Shown piece after piece: positions 1 through 12,780 of a DNA stretch of 64,000 nt (position 1 is its first letter; each line of letters opens with the position of its first letter). Origin of the DNA: Larimichthys crocea (taxonomy: Eukaryota; Chordata; Actinopteri; Sciaenidae); NCBI RefSeq assembly GCF_000972845.2, contig NC_040016.1, forward strand, positions 16,282,368-16,346,367, given 5' to 3'. A program made the position numbers and the translations under genes. The notes beneath the pieces are model-generated. The model was not told the DNA's origin, did not search any database, and saw nothing but the letters and a program-made list of their open reading frames with translations.

Positions 1-1639
1 CCTCCATGAAATATGATCCAATCTTACCAAAATAAGTGAAATAGTGATGTGTGACCTAGTGGCGTAAAGTGTTATTTTACATCATAGAGAGCCCGAAGTA
101 ACATAATGCAGAGACAGACATACAGGGTGCAAAGTGGGAATGACAGCTACACCATTCACTTGATTACACGTCAGTGTAGCATCAACTGGAATGTGTTGAA
201 TTTATTATTTGATGGTAGACTACTTCTGCAGTTTTATATGAATTTAGCAGGGGGGTTCTGCAGAAAGAGGTGTATGATTTTGAAGGTGGAACTGATGCCA
301 TGGGGCAGATGGGGTGTGTACTGTAAGTCTGGGCAAGCTAAAGTTTATGTTTTTGGGGTATGAATAGGGGGGCATCTAAAAGCAGATGTGGTTATTATAG
401 GGCTCTTGCTTCCTTTCACATGGCGTTAAGCCCTGCAAAGTATACTATTACATTCATTCTCTCCTCGTGTTTGTCTCCCTCCCTCCCTTTCCGAGTTCTC
501 TCAGTATCCCTCAGCAAGGGAATAATAATACTTACATTGCATACACATCAATGTTTCACACAACAAAATGTTAAACTTCAAACCCAGAACTGCGTCTCAT
601 GAGAGTCGTTGTCAGCAGAGTTACAATTCAAGACAGATTCCTCTGGCTCGTAAAAAAAAAATCACCGCTGACATCTTCACTGTAATTAAAACATACTTAA
701 GCGCACTCAGAAGCAGCATTTTCCTGTATTCTGACAGGAGGAACACCGATGACACATTGTGACAATAACTGTGTGTCAGCGGATACAGCCAGCTGGCAAG
801 AAGATAGACAGACAGCCAACTGAGGCCATCGGAGGAAGAGAGAGACAATGGCAGCTTTTATTTCTCCACCACACATTCCAGTGGAAGAAAGGAGCTGGCC
901 TGCCTGCTGTTTGAACCTGAGGCAGACTAGTTCATCGTGTCTGGGTCACGGTACTTCCCAGAACCATTGTCATTTTGTACCTCATCGCTGTAATGTCATA
1001 AAGGATTTTTCCAGCATGTCTTCATATCTTGTCATACATTTTTCACAACACAATGAGACCAAAACTGCTCTGAGTCAAGTGCATACCTGGAAAAGTGTAA
1101 AATGTTTTTAGTTGACAGAGAACTTGTGACCTTGTTGGTGATCATTAATCATGTTGTCAACGAAATCAAGTTCATAAGGTCACGGTTGTTGATATTAAAA
1201 GCAGTGTTAAAACAATGGCCTCTATTGTTAACAATTATAAATGGTAAACAAAAACTACTACTAGACATGTAGCTTGACTTTCTGGGTTCATATTGGTATT
1301 TCAGGTCAAACTTATGTGGATTTATGTCAGTGTGATATTTAAAAAATAACCTCAGTGCACCTGAGGGCTTTGCAAATTAAATATTTTTACAATATATGTA
1401 TTTTTATTTATTGAAAAACTGCTGCAATTTTGCCTAATTTGTCAAAGCACAGGATGTAAAACATTTTCTGAAAATTATGTGATTTTTCTTTGTTGTAAAA
1501 CAAGTCATTAAACACTGGGACATGAAATGTGTGGTTCAGGACATTTTTGTAAATATTATAACAGAAATATTGAAATGCAGCTTTAATAGTTTTGCTAAAT
1601 TAAGTTTGCCAATATCATATTTATCTATTTGCAGGGTTT

Positions 1640-1700
1640 TTGATATCAATAAAGTTTATTTATATAGCACCTTTCATACATAAAATGCACTCAAAATGCT
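1640..1700. repeat. Fragment of a dispersed teleost repeat
   Basis: The stretch has the pattern 'AAGTTTATTTATATAGCACC' followed by a TTTCATACA/AAATGC segment and a CAAAATGCTTT end. I recognise this as resembling a short sequence found in very many fish loci. Only about 60 bp are preserved, so the source family cannot be named. Confidence 0.4.
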
Positions 1701-3368
1701 TTCATTTTTGTTGCTCATCTGTGACCTCAGCACTCCATAAATTACTCTGTGATATGGTCAGACAGCATTTTTCCCACAAACCTTAGAGGAAATGTTAAAA
1801 TGTTACCTTATTACCTTATTTTTACCTGTTAACCAGCAACAATTTGTGTTTTTTAAAGCTATTTTAATGGGTCCACAGAAGATAAAATGTTTGTCTGGGA
1901 TGAAAGCAACTTTTAAATTCAGTATTTCCACAGACTGCATGGACCAAATCTACAATCAACAAAGAAGAAGAAAAAGAATAGGGTGAGCAACACAGTCTGT
2001 CATTATGGGAAGAAAGTAGACATCTGAGAGATCATTAAAATACTTCTGAACATGCAACCCTGTGCTGGATAAGAGCTGAGAAACTTTGTACCACTGGGAT
2101 CGAAGCCAAATGTTTAAATGATCCTTCTTTGACCTCCTCACCCTCGTCCTGTCTTACACTGTAACATCTTATTACTTCCTGCATTAAAGCACCGATGCAC
2201 AATGCAAACTAAAGACAGAAATTATAAAGTTCTTGTATTCTTTCGCATTGAAAAGACCTGTCTTGATCATAATGGTCATCACTCATTACATAAGTTAAAG
2301 ATATCAGTTTCTGTAGTGAAAGCCTCAATAGACCAGCATGCACAGTTGTTGCTACAAGCTATGCTGTGTACTGAGTTGAGTGAGGGCCGTAAATCATTTC
2401 ACAACTTTATCGTTGTCAGGATCAGTCTGACAGCTGACATGTGCCACATGCAACAGGTCGAGGCACATTCAGGGGGTTTTGCCAGTAATTATCGGTAGAG
2501 TAGGAAATTACTAACTGAAGTAATTATGGGTATATTGGGAAATAATGTAGTAAATTAGAGCATTTCAACAGAAAATAGAATCCAATAAAGGACACCGTTT
2601 TTATATAATATTAATTAATAGATAATAGTTGTATCATTATAATACTTTTGAATGCGTATATGGTAAGTGGTAGTAACCAGAAATTTCACTTCTCCATCTT
2701 TATTCCTCCTCTTTCTGTCCTTTTGTCCTTATCTTACAGAGTGCTGAAAAAAAACACCTTTTCACCCAGGACACGTGTTGTTATCCAGCTTTTTTGAAAG
2801 GCCCTATTCCCCTCGAGGATGTTCTTTTCTTTTATTTGGAAAGGTCAGCGATGCCGACGCTCGCCCATGTAAAGTAGCATGAATCTACCCCAGGTGCCCT
2901 CACGTATCCATGTCTGCGGGTGTTAAGATGGTGTCAGCGAGGGCATCCTGTTGTCCTCGCTCAGAAGAATCCGTTTCCTTCTGTGTCATGGCTCCCAGCT
3001 CCGACACACTCTTCCTCATGTTACAGAATACACACACAAAGACAATGGCGCTGGGCACGTATCAAACAGGCACAAACACACACATTCTTATTATTTTAAA
3101 CAAACTGGCAGAGACTGAGACACCTGCATCGTGGCTCCTTCCGTGGAGATATTATGATGGTTGCACTCTGATGGTTGACTGTGAAATATTTATTTTCTTC
3201 AGTTGTGCAGGTGTTGTTAGACTACACATCCGCATGACCTGTTTTGGTAACCTTGAAAGTACTTTGACATTTCCCATATACAGAAGCAGGTGAGGTATTT
3301 TTGTTAGTTTTCCCATTCATTTAAATACTCTCTGGTCTTGCTATGTACATATTGTGTTGTTTCGAGAT

Positions 3369-3425
3369 ATATATATATAAAGCTATATATATATATCTAA
3401 TATATCTATATATATATATATATCC
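3369..3425. repeat. AT microsatellite
   Basis: Interrupted (TA)n runs with short AAAGC and CTAATA breaks. It is followed by a poly-A stretch near 3430-3440. Confidence 0.85.
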
Positions 3426-3787
3426 CCCAAAAAAAAAAGAAGCTTAACTATAATAAAAGACCTCTAAATAAATAAATAAAATAATTCTGCAAAAGGTGGC
3501 TGTGTGTATTGAATCAAACAGATAAAGACACCTGGCAACTAGATATAAGATATAATGGGCCTATGGAATGGAAACACACACACACAACATACATTTACAT
3601 TCACACAGTATAACTGATAAACCTGTCAATAGCCTGCAGTTGTTTACCACAAACTAACAAATCCTCCTATCTGGAGTGCATACAGAGAGTCCGCTGCTTC
3701 AGAGGGTCGGACTGAATAGTTTGTGAGTCGTTGTGTAAACACACGGAGAAGAGCTCTTGACCAAACAAAGATTTAAAGTGGAGATAG

Positions 3788-3846
3788 AGAAGAAGAAGAA
3801 GAAGAAGAAGAAGATGGTGATGAGGATGATGATGATGATGATGATG
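3788..3846. repeat. GAA/GAT trinucleotide tract
   Basis: About ten GAA-type units pass into (GAT)n. The tract is purine-rich on the + strand and lies about 450 bp before the likely eya2 first exon. Open frames here encode only low-complexity poly-Ser/His/Leu and are artefacts. Confidence 0.85.
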
Positions 3847-3916
3847 GGAGGTGAAGCAGCTCTGCAGAGGGGATAAATGAGAGGAGTGGTTGAGATAAGG
3901 GAGCGCGCGCATAGAC

Positions 3917-3990
3917 ACACACACACACACACACACGGGCTGAATGCAGCGCGCGCACCTCTCAGGAGGAGGAGGAGGAGGAGGAACCAG
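3917..3990. repeat. CA run followed by GGA-rich tract
   Basis: A (CA)n run at about 3917-3937 is followed by GC-rich sequence and GGA units at about 3966-3985. It lies in the GC-richer region just upstream of the candidate eya2 first exon. Confidence 0.7.
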
Positions 3991-3999
3991 AAATCTTCG

Positions 4000-4311
4000 C
4001 TCATTTACTTAACATCACTTCCCCATCGCCGGGAAAGCAAACACGCTCCTGAAGCTGCAGAGGAAGAGAAGTGAGATCGATGAGAGTGAGTGTCCGCAGA
4101 AAGCTGTCAGCTGTCGGCACCTGGAGCCTCTCCACCGAGAGTTTCTTCTTCTCCTTCTCCCTGTCTCCTCCTCTCCTTCTTCTTCCTCACTTTGTCACTT
4201 GAATCGCCGGGACACTTTGAGGGAAGTCCGCGGAGTCTTCTGGGCATGGAGAGACAAGCGCTCTGATTGATAATCGGATTTTTTCCTGCATAATCTTCTC
4301 TCCGAATAATG
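4000..4311 (+). promoter_or_regulatory. eya2: Putative eya2 promoter region and 5' non-coding first exon
   Basis: This is a locally GC-rich and pyrimidine-rich segment that ends in a strong donor at 4311/4312 (ATAATG followed by GTGAGT). It is the best candidate for a first, mainly non-coding exon of eya2, because the likely second exon (13801) also has a good acceptor and contains in-frame stops. An ATG occupies the last three bases of this exon. The transcription start is not determined, and assignment to eya2 is inferred from position and strand. Confidence 0.4.
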
Positions 4312-4449
4312 GTGAGTGTTTTTAAATGCTCCGTTTTGATCATGGCATTGTGCTCGCGAAAACATTGCATTTAATAAAATAACCCTTCTCGTTTGGCAAA
4401 GTGTATTTCAGCTCTGCTGGGGAAAATCCTTAAAACAAACAAAGCATTT

Positions 4450-4506
4450 GATTTAGATTTAGATTTAGATTTAGATTCAGATTTAGATTTAGATTTAGAT
4501 TTAGAT
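4450..4506. repeat. Hexanucleotide array (GATTTA)n
   Basis: About nine tandem copies of GATTTA with one T-to-C variant unit (GATTCA) in the middle. The unit differs from the vertebrate telomere repeat. Confidence 0.9.
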
Positions 4507-4991
4507 CAGAATAATGCCTTCAATAACTCCTGGGACAATCATGATAAATTCACAATAAAATAAACTTAAATGTTTTAATTTGTACAATAATTTCAGTTGA
4601 TTGAATAACTCCCCTGTAGGTCTCTTAAATTAATTATACAGATATAATAATGATAATATGTAAACAAAAACAAAGTCTTATTTTCATATGTGAGAGTATT
4701 GAAGAAAACAGTAGCAGACATAATAAATCATTACAGAAACCCTTCAAGGGGTAAAAGATGTCAAAGGCCTCATGCAAACACTGAACCCTTGTTGAACACT
4801 TTGCTGTAAATTGAATTGAATGCCAGCGTGAAAGCAAACAGTTGGAAATCTTTCTGTCAGCTATCACATCATTTTCCACTCCAGTTATTTTTGATTCATA
4901 TGAGTCATTATTAGGAACAGAAACCCTCTCCCCTCCAAAAAATCCACCATCAGCAAATCAATTATTTGTGTCTCACGGAGCCCTTTAAAAG

Positions 4992-4992
<1 letters not shown>

Positions 4993-5044
<52 letters not shown>
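4993..5044. repeat. (GT)n microsatellite
   Basis: About 26 uninterrupted TG units followed by a G-rich stretch. Confidence 0.95.
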
Positions 5045-5047
<3 letters not shown>

Positions 5048-8000
5048 TTGGGGGGGTGAGTGTGCAAGGCACCTTCTCTTGGGCTCCTTTGTTTTTCTTG
5101 GTGCTGGCTGAATCGGTGCAACGCTTTTTCGCTCAGTTTAAGTACAGAAGATTACACCCAAATCACTGACACCCCCTCAGCAGCCAGGCAGAGACCCCTC
5201 ATTAACTAAATTAGGGGAGCCTCGCTAAGCATTTTTCAAAGGCTGGTATTCATATTTTTCAAGGACCCCTTCATGGCTCCAGACTAGAAATTCACTCACT
5301 GTGTTTTGCCAACTGTTTAACTCACCTTTAAACATCAGCTGCACACTTGGAGGAGAAAAAGAATTAATGGGGCCTTTTGGTTTTTTGAAAATAAATTATT
5401 TAATTCATTAATTTAATTCAAGAAATGTCTTCTTTCTTTTCTTGTTTTGCTTAAAATCTGTTTAGATTTAAAATGTATAAATTAATAAATAAACACGAGA
5501 GGTCATAACATTCCTTTTTAAATGAAGTTTTAATTTTACATTATTTGAACTATAAAATCTTGCGTCTTCGTGGAGGCATAGACACTCAAGTTTTGCTTTT
5601 TCCATTATTATCAGATTTTCAAAGTTTAACTGAAGTGAAATACGTTTTCATATATACAAGCTCTCAGAAAATTTCGGACATAAACTGGACGTATATATCT
5701 CCTTGTCAGCCTCTATCATCTGAAATAAACCTACAGGGGTAATGGCCAGCCAAAGTGGGATATTTATTTTAGATAGTTTCTGTATCAGATTCAGGTTTGT
5801 GGCAGATTGTAAATCTCCTTTATATACCTGTATTTCAACCCCCACAAATAATATCCAGGGGTCTTGATGGAGCGGTTTGAGGTGGGTGAAGGAGGGGAGG
5901 GGGCTATAGCGAGGTGTGCTCAGACCACATACCGAAGGTGTGTGCTCGGGTGTGTTTGATTTAACACTGTGGTTCGTCTCTTAATAACATTAGGCCCCAT
6001 TTCTGGACTCCCTCTCCACGGCTTGGGACGGGACCCTCTCAGTCTCTCTCTCTCTCTCTCCTCAGTCTTCATGGTTCCTATTACTGGCTCTAATAAATTG
6101 TGAATAAGCACAGCAGCCCAAAAGCGTACCGGGCTGTGGAGAATTCCCCATCCTGTAGCGCAAGGCACCCCCTCTTAAGAAAACACAAATTAATTCCAAA
6201 CCTCTCTGTAGCCAAACGTTTGTGGAATGATAAATATTTTCACAGGAAGCTCTGCTCTTCCTGACTTTATCGGCACCAATTTCATTATATTTCTTCACAG
6301 CCGCACAGTTCTTGATGTCTTTCAGCTTCTGTGCTTCTCTCTCTCCCTCGCTCTCTTTCTGTGTCTCCTCTCTCTCTTTCTCTGGGAGTCAAACAGCTTT
6401 GCTGACATGAACTCAAGGTTAAACCAGGGCTCTCATAGTCTGAAATATATATTCAATCCATCCTCTTAGCCTGAAAGTTTAATTTGGTGCACATAAGTGT
6501 GTGTGTGTTTTATATTTGGTGGTCTTACTCAGTTAGATGCTGCTTTTCTTGTTCTGTGACACACTGTCTTTTTTTGCTATATCATATATTTACCAGAGCG
6601 CAATTGTTTGCGCATTTGTACATTTATTTATTTACATCATCGTCTTCTTCTTTATTGTATTGTTTTTGACCATTAGTCAGCTACAAGTGTCACTTCTTTT
6701 ATGTTTGTTTCTTGAGTTTTTTGTGTCTACGTCCAGCTCCTTCAGGGGTCATTCTTAAATTTAAAAAAGTCTTGTTAAATTGTCAAAGAAGTGCAGGGTA
6801 ATCTTTTATTTATTTATTTATTTTTTAAAGCTGAAGTACAGGTTATTGGAATCAGAAATTTCAGGTGAGCTTCAGGTTACCTGACATGTGCACAAACAGC
6901 AAGTCTGCCTAGATCAAAACTATTCTTTAAAAAAAAAAAAGCCCAAAGCAACAGCAGAAGGTGATGCTTAGAAACAAAAGAAGAAGAAAATATCTGTGTT
7001 CCCTCTCCTCTAATCCTTTTCGATTTCTCTCAGCGGGAGTTTAGCTGACTTTTCTTCAGTAAATATTTGCTTAGCGTTTTCTACAGTTATATTTTAGTAT
7101 GCAAATATGTGTGTGTATCGGTGTGTGTGTGTGTGTGTAGACTTGTGTGTGTGTCCGTGTGTGTGTTTCATCTCATAATCTGCACATACCGTGAAGCAAA
7201 AGATCAGGATTGAAAGTGCTAGAAACTGTATTTGCTGATCTGTTTCTAGTTGCCAATAGTTTCAGGCTCGAAAGTTATCACACTTCCACCTAAATGTCTT
7301 TTCCTCTCTCACCCTTCCCTCCCACTTTTTAATTCCCTTAAGCCCTAGAGAGCACCCGGGGAGGCCTTGTGGTGATCTGTGTGTGTGTATTAAACCCCAG
7401 CCTGTCAGCAGATAACAGCTGGCTCTCTGGCTATCTCCGCTCTCCTTATCTCATCTTGAGAATGGTGAAGCCACACACATCGCAGCGTATAACCTGCAGT
7501 GACCGTATTTCATGTTTTTCGTGCTTAATAATGATGGCTTGGGTACTTTCCACTGAAAAGAGAATTTAATAATTCTCTGTGGCTCTGGGAGTATTTTTTT
7601 AGGTGTCCGAATTTTTCTTCATTGAATCTTTTCCTGAATCTTTTTTTTCCCACCATTTTCCATCTTTTAATGCCTACTCATATTTTATAATATCTTCTCA
7701 TCTCGTTTATCATGCATTCTTATCTCCCCAAAAAGACATAAATCACTCTATTGCTTTCTCTTTTCTCACACATTCTCCGTCTCTGTCTCTCACACACACA
7801 CACACACACACACTTACACAGTAAATCTACCAGTAAAGAAGTAATTGGACCTCAGTCTGTCTGTAACGCCTGTGAGCCTCAGCTACCAGCAAGCTCTGTC
7901 TGGCCAGCTGTTAGCAACTAGGGCGGCCACTTGCCGCTATCTGCTGAGGAGACTGATCGAGGGCAAACCTTTTTGTCCTAATGACTAATAAAGCAGGCGG

Positions 8001-8781
8001 TCTGAGAGTGTGTGCGTGTATGTGTGTGTGTACATTTGTGTGTGTGTGTGAGTTCATTAGAGAAGGCAGGAGCACTCATGCAGTCAGGCGTGTGTCAGTT
8101 TTGAGTGTGCGAGCGCGTGTGCGACCACCCTCCCATCACTGGACCAGATGTTTTTTACCTGGGAGCCAGACCACCATCTGACTGGGGTCAGCCCAGTCCT
8201 CCAACCCCACACCCGCTCCTCCAGGCTGCTGGGAGGTCTGCCAGCTGTCCCTCACTCTGACCCCCGTCCCGGGGCACTGGTTCTGGTCTGGGACTTGGGG
8301 TAGGTGGTCCTTTTTTTGGATTTGGCAATATTACTGGGGGGAAATTGTAAGGGATATTATTAGAGTGTGAGTGCCTGGATATGGGCAAGGAGGAACGAAA
8401 GAAAGAATTAGGAAGCACAGAAAGAATTTTTCAGAGGTAATTTAGAAAGGAGTAAAGAGTGCCTGCTGGAGAAAAACAGGGAGATAAAGACACTGGCATT
8501 GTTGAATAAAGAGGTTTTGATTACTGAGGGACAGTGGAGGGGGGTGCTGGCATTAAAGCAGTCTTGTTTCAGGGAGTTAGTCAAGTGGAAAGAAAAGGCC
8601 ACCAAGTCTGGGAGGTAAAGTTACAGAGTGCAGACAGAGTCGGCAACAGGTTCCCTGCTGCCAGAGATTAATTGGAGCCTCTCCTAGAGTGACTTCTGTT
8701 TCTTTCAAAGGAGTTCAGTATCTGTCATTATGCGACTTAACTGTTCATTCACTTTTAATTTAAAGAACTTCAGTATTAGCC

Positions 8782-8783
<2 letters not shown>

Positions 8784-8826
<43 letters not shown>
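8784..8826. repeat. (GT)n microsatellite
   Basis: About 21 uninterrupted GT units. Confidence 0.95.
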
Positions 8827-8827
<1 letters not shown>

Positions 8828-9834
8828 ATGTGAGAGGGGGAGGATGTGTTTGGTTATTTGGAAAAAAAAAAGTCGCAGACTCTCCTGTGAGAGTCAAAGC
8901 TGCTTGCATAGTTTTTTTAAACTGGTTGCTCAAGTTCCCAAATTTTTGGTTGATGATGTAAACATGATAACTCAGTCAGTATAGGATGCTGGCTGTGTGT
9001 GAAACCTCCTTGACATGGGTCACTCTGAAACAAACGGGTGACTTAGACGTGGAAACATCTTACTACTGTGTTTTTGCTGTTGACTCTCAGCGATTGTCAG
9101 ACATGGTGTGTGGACTCAACAAAAACATGACAGGTTACTGGCGAGATTAGCATTTTTCCTCAACATCAAAAGTAACCCACTGTTATTTTTTGTTTAGTTT
9201 TTTTGCTGATGGACAGGTTTGTCTGTGTGTAAGCAGAAATATTATGTTAATCGAGTTAGGCGTGGCAACAACTCTGAGTTGTAGCGTATCAAGTATAAAG
9301 AGATTAGAACAAATACAACCTCTAGTTGAACATGGCGAGTATCCAGTACAGTGACATTGCTGGCAGTGATAATACACTTTGGCTGAGTCCTGCTGATGTC
9401 TGATCTTATGATGCAAAAATATGTGGACTTGGAATGTATTTGCTGCTTAATGAATTCTCTGGTTGCTGAGGTCGCGGTGGGTTAAGATTGTCAATCCTGA
9501 ACATCTGTTAGCGGACCACCAGCACATCAGAGCCTCAAGTCTCTAACAGCTAATGTACCTATTTCAATTTGCCAAAGAAAACTTTCCCTCTTTTACACTG
9601 CTTTACGCCTGTCTCACTGATTAAAGACAAATTCAATCACCTGACAGCTGGTCTGAGGATTAACACTGTGCCCACCATCATGACAATTTGTGGGAAATGT
9701 TTGATAGCTCTTTTTGATAGCTGATTAATAATTTCAAACCGAAAAGTCAAACATAACCTGGTTCCAGGTTCTCGGTTTTGACGGTTTACTACTTTTCTTT
9801 GTCTTTTGTGATTAAAAAAAAACATAATATATTT

Positions 9835-9955
9835 GGGGTTTGGAGTGTTGATCAGACAAAAGAAGCAATCTAAAGACAAGAAATTGTAATGGACATTTCT
9901 CACCAGAACTTTCTGATTGTGATTCATTTTGACAAAATAATCAATAGAATAATGT
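9835..9955. repeat. Diverged hAT-type dispersed repeat
   Basis: The segment follows the layout of a dispersed teleost repeat that I recall: a GACAAAA block, then AAGACA, a block ending in GGACATTT, TCACCA, and AAAATAATCAAT. It is related to the fragments at 53590-53699 and perhaps 58180-58310. No terminal repeat or target-site duplication could be fixed. A (TTG)n run follows at about 9953-9968. Confidence 0.35.
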
Positions 9956-12334
9956 TGTTGTTGTTGTAGTGTATTGTGTGGATCTCATATGAATGTATTT
10001 TGTCCATGGGACATGGCAGATTAGCAAGTATCTGTGCTGTCCATGTTCATTTTACTGATGGATTACTGAGGTACTCTGTTTTTATCATTAGTTATAAGAG
10101 CTTTTAAAGAAACTGAAAAAAAACCCCCAAAAAAACCACCTGCTTCCTAAATCATATATTCATTTATCTTAGCACGGTCTTTATTTTAACTTCTAAAACT
10201 GAACTGAAATAAAAACATGCTTTGGCTTTTTACTGTTCTGTCAGCTGTGTGTGCCAAAGATGGTTAAAGAGGGCAGCTGCTGGCAGATGGCGTCGATTTC
10301 GACCAAAAAGCCCATGATAGTGTCACACAAATACTGGGCCCTTGTTCTGTGTCTTTGCAGCAGTGAATCAACCCCCAACTTTGCCCCAGGCGCTTTAGGA
10401 AAATTGAGGGCTCCAGGTGGAGTCCCATATGGCACGGTCATAGACCAGCAAGTCACCTTATCAAGCAGTTGGTTGGGAACAACAACATTTCAATAAAAGG
10501 TCATGCCATCGGCGGGTCACGCAGTGTGTGACCACACTCTTACTTGTCAAGACTCAGACAGTCACTGACACTGCACACATATTGACATTGTAAACACATA
10601 CGACCACACCCCACCACCAGATATCATATTCAAATAATCGTTGACATATGTAAATAAGAGAAACAGTGTACAGTTTCCATATGACATTGACCCCCACAAC
10701 TGCTCCATCTCACAAAAAACAAGTGCAGCAACAGTTTTGTTTGAAAGTGTGCGCTGTTATCCCCATTTGAACGATAACGGCGTCCACTCTACAATGATAC
10801 TTACAAACTACTTTGTTTTGAGCCTGCTGTGTTGTATCATATATTATATCATCTTTTCCACACTCAACACTTTAGCTGAACCACAGGTAAATCTGCATAA
10901 ACTCAGTGTACTCCTTTGACTATATCAAATGACATTTCAACTTAAAAGCACAATACACCATCCTGTGATGTAATCCATCAGCTCAAAGGCTTAAATTTGA
11001 TATCCGTGAAAGAAGCAGTGGTCTAGCAGAACCCTGGGACCCAGGTGAAGCTGGTGGGACTGGCCTTGTGGCCCTGTGGCCCCCCGTGGCCCCGCTGGGT
11101 TTGTTTTAGCTTTAGTTTCAGTCCACGGCCCTCAACATCTCTGCTGAGCTCTGCTCATCTTCCCTCCGGTGTCCTGCAGTTCCCATGGCCTTGTGCGCCC
11201 TCCTCCCAGGCCTCACCCTGAACCAGGAAGTGCCTTCGCTATTACACACAGTTTTTTTTGTGTTTGTGTGTACGTGCATGTGTGTGCATATGGGACTGTT
11301 GCAGGGATGCAGCTGAAGTCAAGAGGACTCTGAACAGGCGTCACTTTCAGTCTTGATCTCTGGAAAGTACTAGGAAATGCAAAGCACAACAGCGCTTTCC
11401 CTATTTTTCCTCTGTGGCGGGATCAGTGTTACTCTCTCGAGCTTCACAGTCTGCCCGTGATAAAGGTCAGATCAGGGTCTCTGATGGCTACGAGGTTTCA
11501 AGTGTTATTTCTGAAGTGGAAAATCAAAGAAAAATCAATGATAAACACAATTAGGTTAAAATAAGTTGAAGCTATAAAAAAAGGAATTAGGGGTGTTAAT
11601 TAAATAAAATGTTATCTTCATTTAAAACTAAATTAAATTTTAAAAAAATTAATTAGAATATCAGCCTTATATCACATAAGGCCAATAGTGACATTAGTAA
11701 ATCACCTCTTTAGCGTTTAAATTTACAGTCTGTCTTATTATGTTTATTTTATGGTCAGCAACACAGACGTGCAGGTGGATTTTTGGCTGTAAAGTCTTTG
11801 AGGCTGCTTCGTGGTAGAAGTACATTTATTTACTCAAAAAACACTGTGAGCTTTCCTGTGTGTTTTTAAAGTCGGGAGGGCAGCTCCATCAGTTTGAGCT
11901 GACATAACATAACATTTGTTTTCTCTGCTATTCTGTCAAAAAGGCTGTTGGCGGTGACATGAGAACAAAACAAAAGTTTCTGTACATTGTCTCAGGTTTT
12001 GCGATGTCGTTGAAGCCTCTGTTGATGAGCAGAACGTCACAATTTCTGTCACTTTAGTCTCTTTTTTTTTTTCTCTGACAGCTTCCCCATATTCTCCACC
12101 GCTGTAAAACTCTGCTGCCGCTATAAATCATGACTGTCATCTGTCTCTGTCGTTGTGTGTCAGCAAGTTCGGGAGGTCAGGCAGTTAGCTGCAGCTTTGT
12201 CAGATTGGAATGGCCCAGAGGCAAAGAGAGAGACAGAAACAGAAAGAGACAGAAGGTGTGAGAAACAGAGAGATGACTTGATAAAATAGTTCAGCTTGTT
12301 GTGTTATATAGCACAAATAAAGAGGAGCTTTGAT

Positions 12335-12780
12335 TATGCTGAGTCAAAAGCATGTTATTTAATGTGGACACTGGAGCATTACGCCCTCATGTGACTGTTG
12401 AACATCAGCATTCAGAAATCACGGGCTTTAATACGTCGCACTTTTCTGGGAACACTGTCCAGGCTGGGACCTGGCTGCAGGGATTTCCTCCCTTTCAGCC
12501 TCAAGAACATCAGTGATGTTTTCTGATTAAACCTGGCTTGCAGTCCGCATTTCAATTAATCCCAAAGATGTCAGATGGAGTTGAGGTCATTGCCCTGTTC
12601 AGTTCTTTCACACCAAACCCAGAAATCTTTTTTTATGCGCTGGGAATTTTCAAACTGTTGCCACAATGTTGGATGCAGAAGATTTTCCTTCATACAAAAT
12701 AAGAGGCCAAGCCCAAAAAGCATGAAAGCATGTTCACAGACATGTGGGTAGTGTCCACATACTTTTGGTCCGATAGTTTA
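12335..12780. mobile_element. Fossil Tc1/mariner-like element
   Basis: The left end contains CAAAAGCATG, a 9-bp insert, and GTGGACACTGGAGCATTAC. The right end, read in reverse complement, contains ACCAAAAGTATGTGGACACT. The two match as inverted terminal repeats once the left insert is removed, and this terminus resembles Tc1-like elements of fish. No transposase frame survives in the roughly 440 bp between, so this is a non-autonomous or decayed copy. Confidence 0.5.

Larger units (their letters stand above)
1..4000. other. Intergenic region upstream of eya2
   Basis: No gene is recognised here. Open frames are short, lack splice context and show no domain. The stretch is AT-rich and contains a fragment of a dispersed teleost repeat near 1640-1700, an AT microsatellite near 3369-3425, a purine-rich GAA/GAT tract near 3788-3846 and a short CA run near 3917-3937. 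It may hold distal regulatory elements of eya2, but nothing in the sequence alone proves that. Confidence 0.6.

Noticed and set aside
2910..3293. Open frame of 127 codons near the left end
   Set aside because: No domain, no neighbouring exons and no start context. Codon use looks random.
4107..4370. Minus-strand open frame over the candidate eya2 first exon
   Set aside because: It is the antisense of pyrimidine-rich 5' UTR sequence and encodes low-complexity Arg/Glu/Lys runs.
4450..4506. Interstitial telomere repeat
   Set aside because: The unit is GATTTA, not TTAGGG, so it is an ordinary microsatellite.
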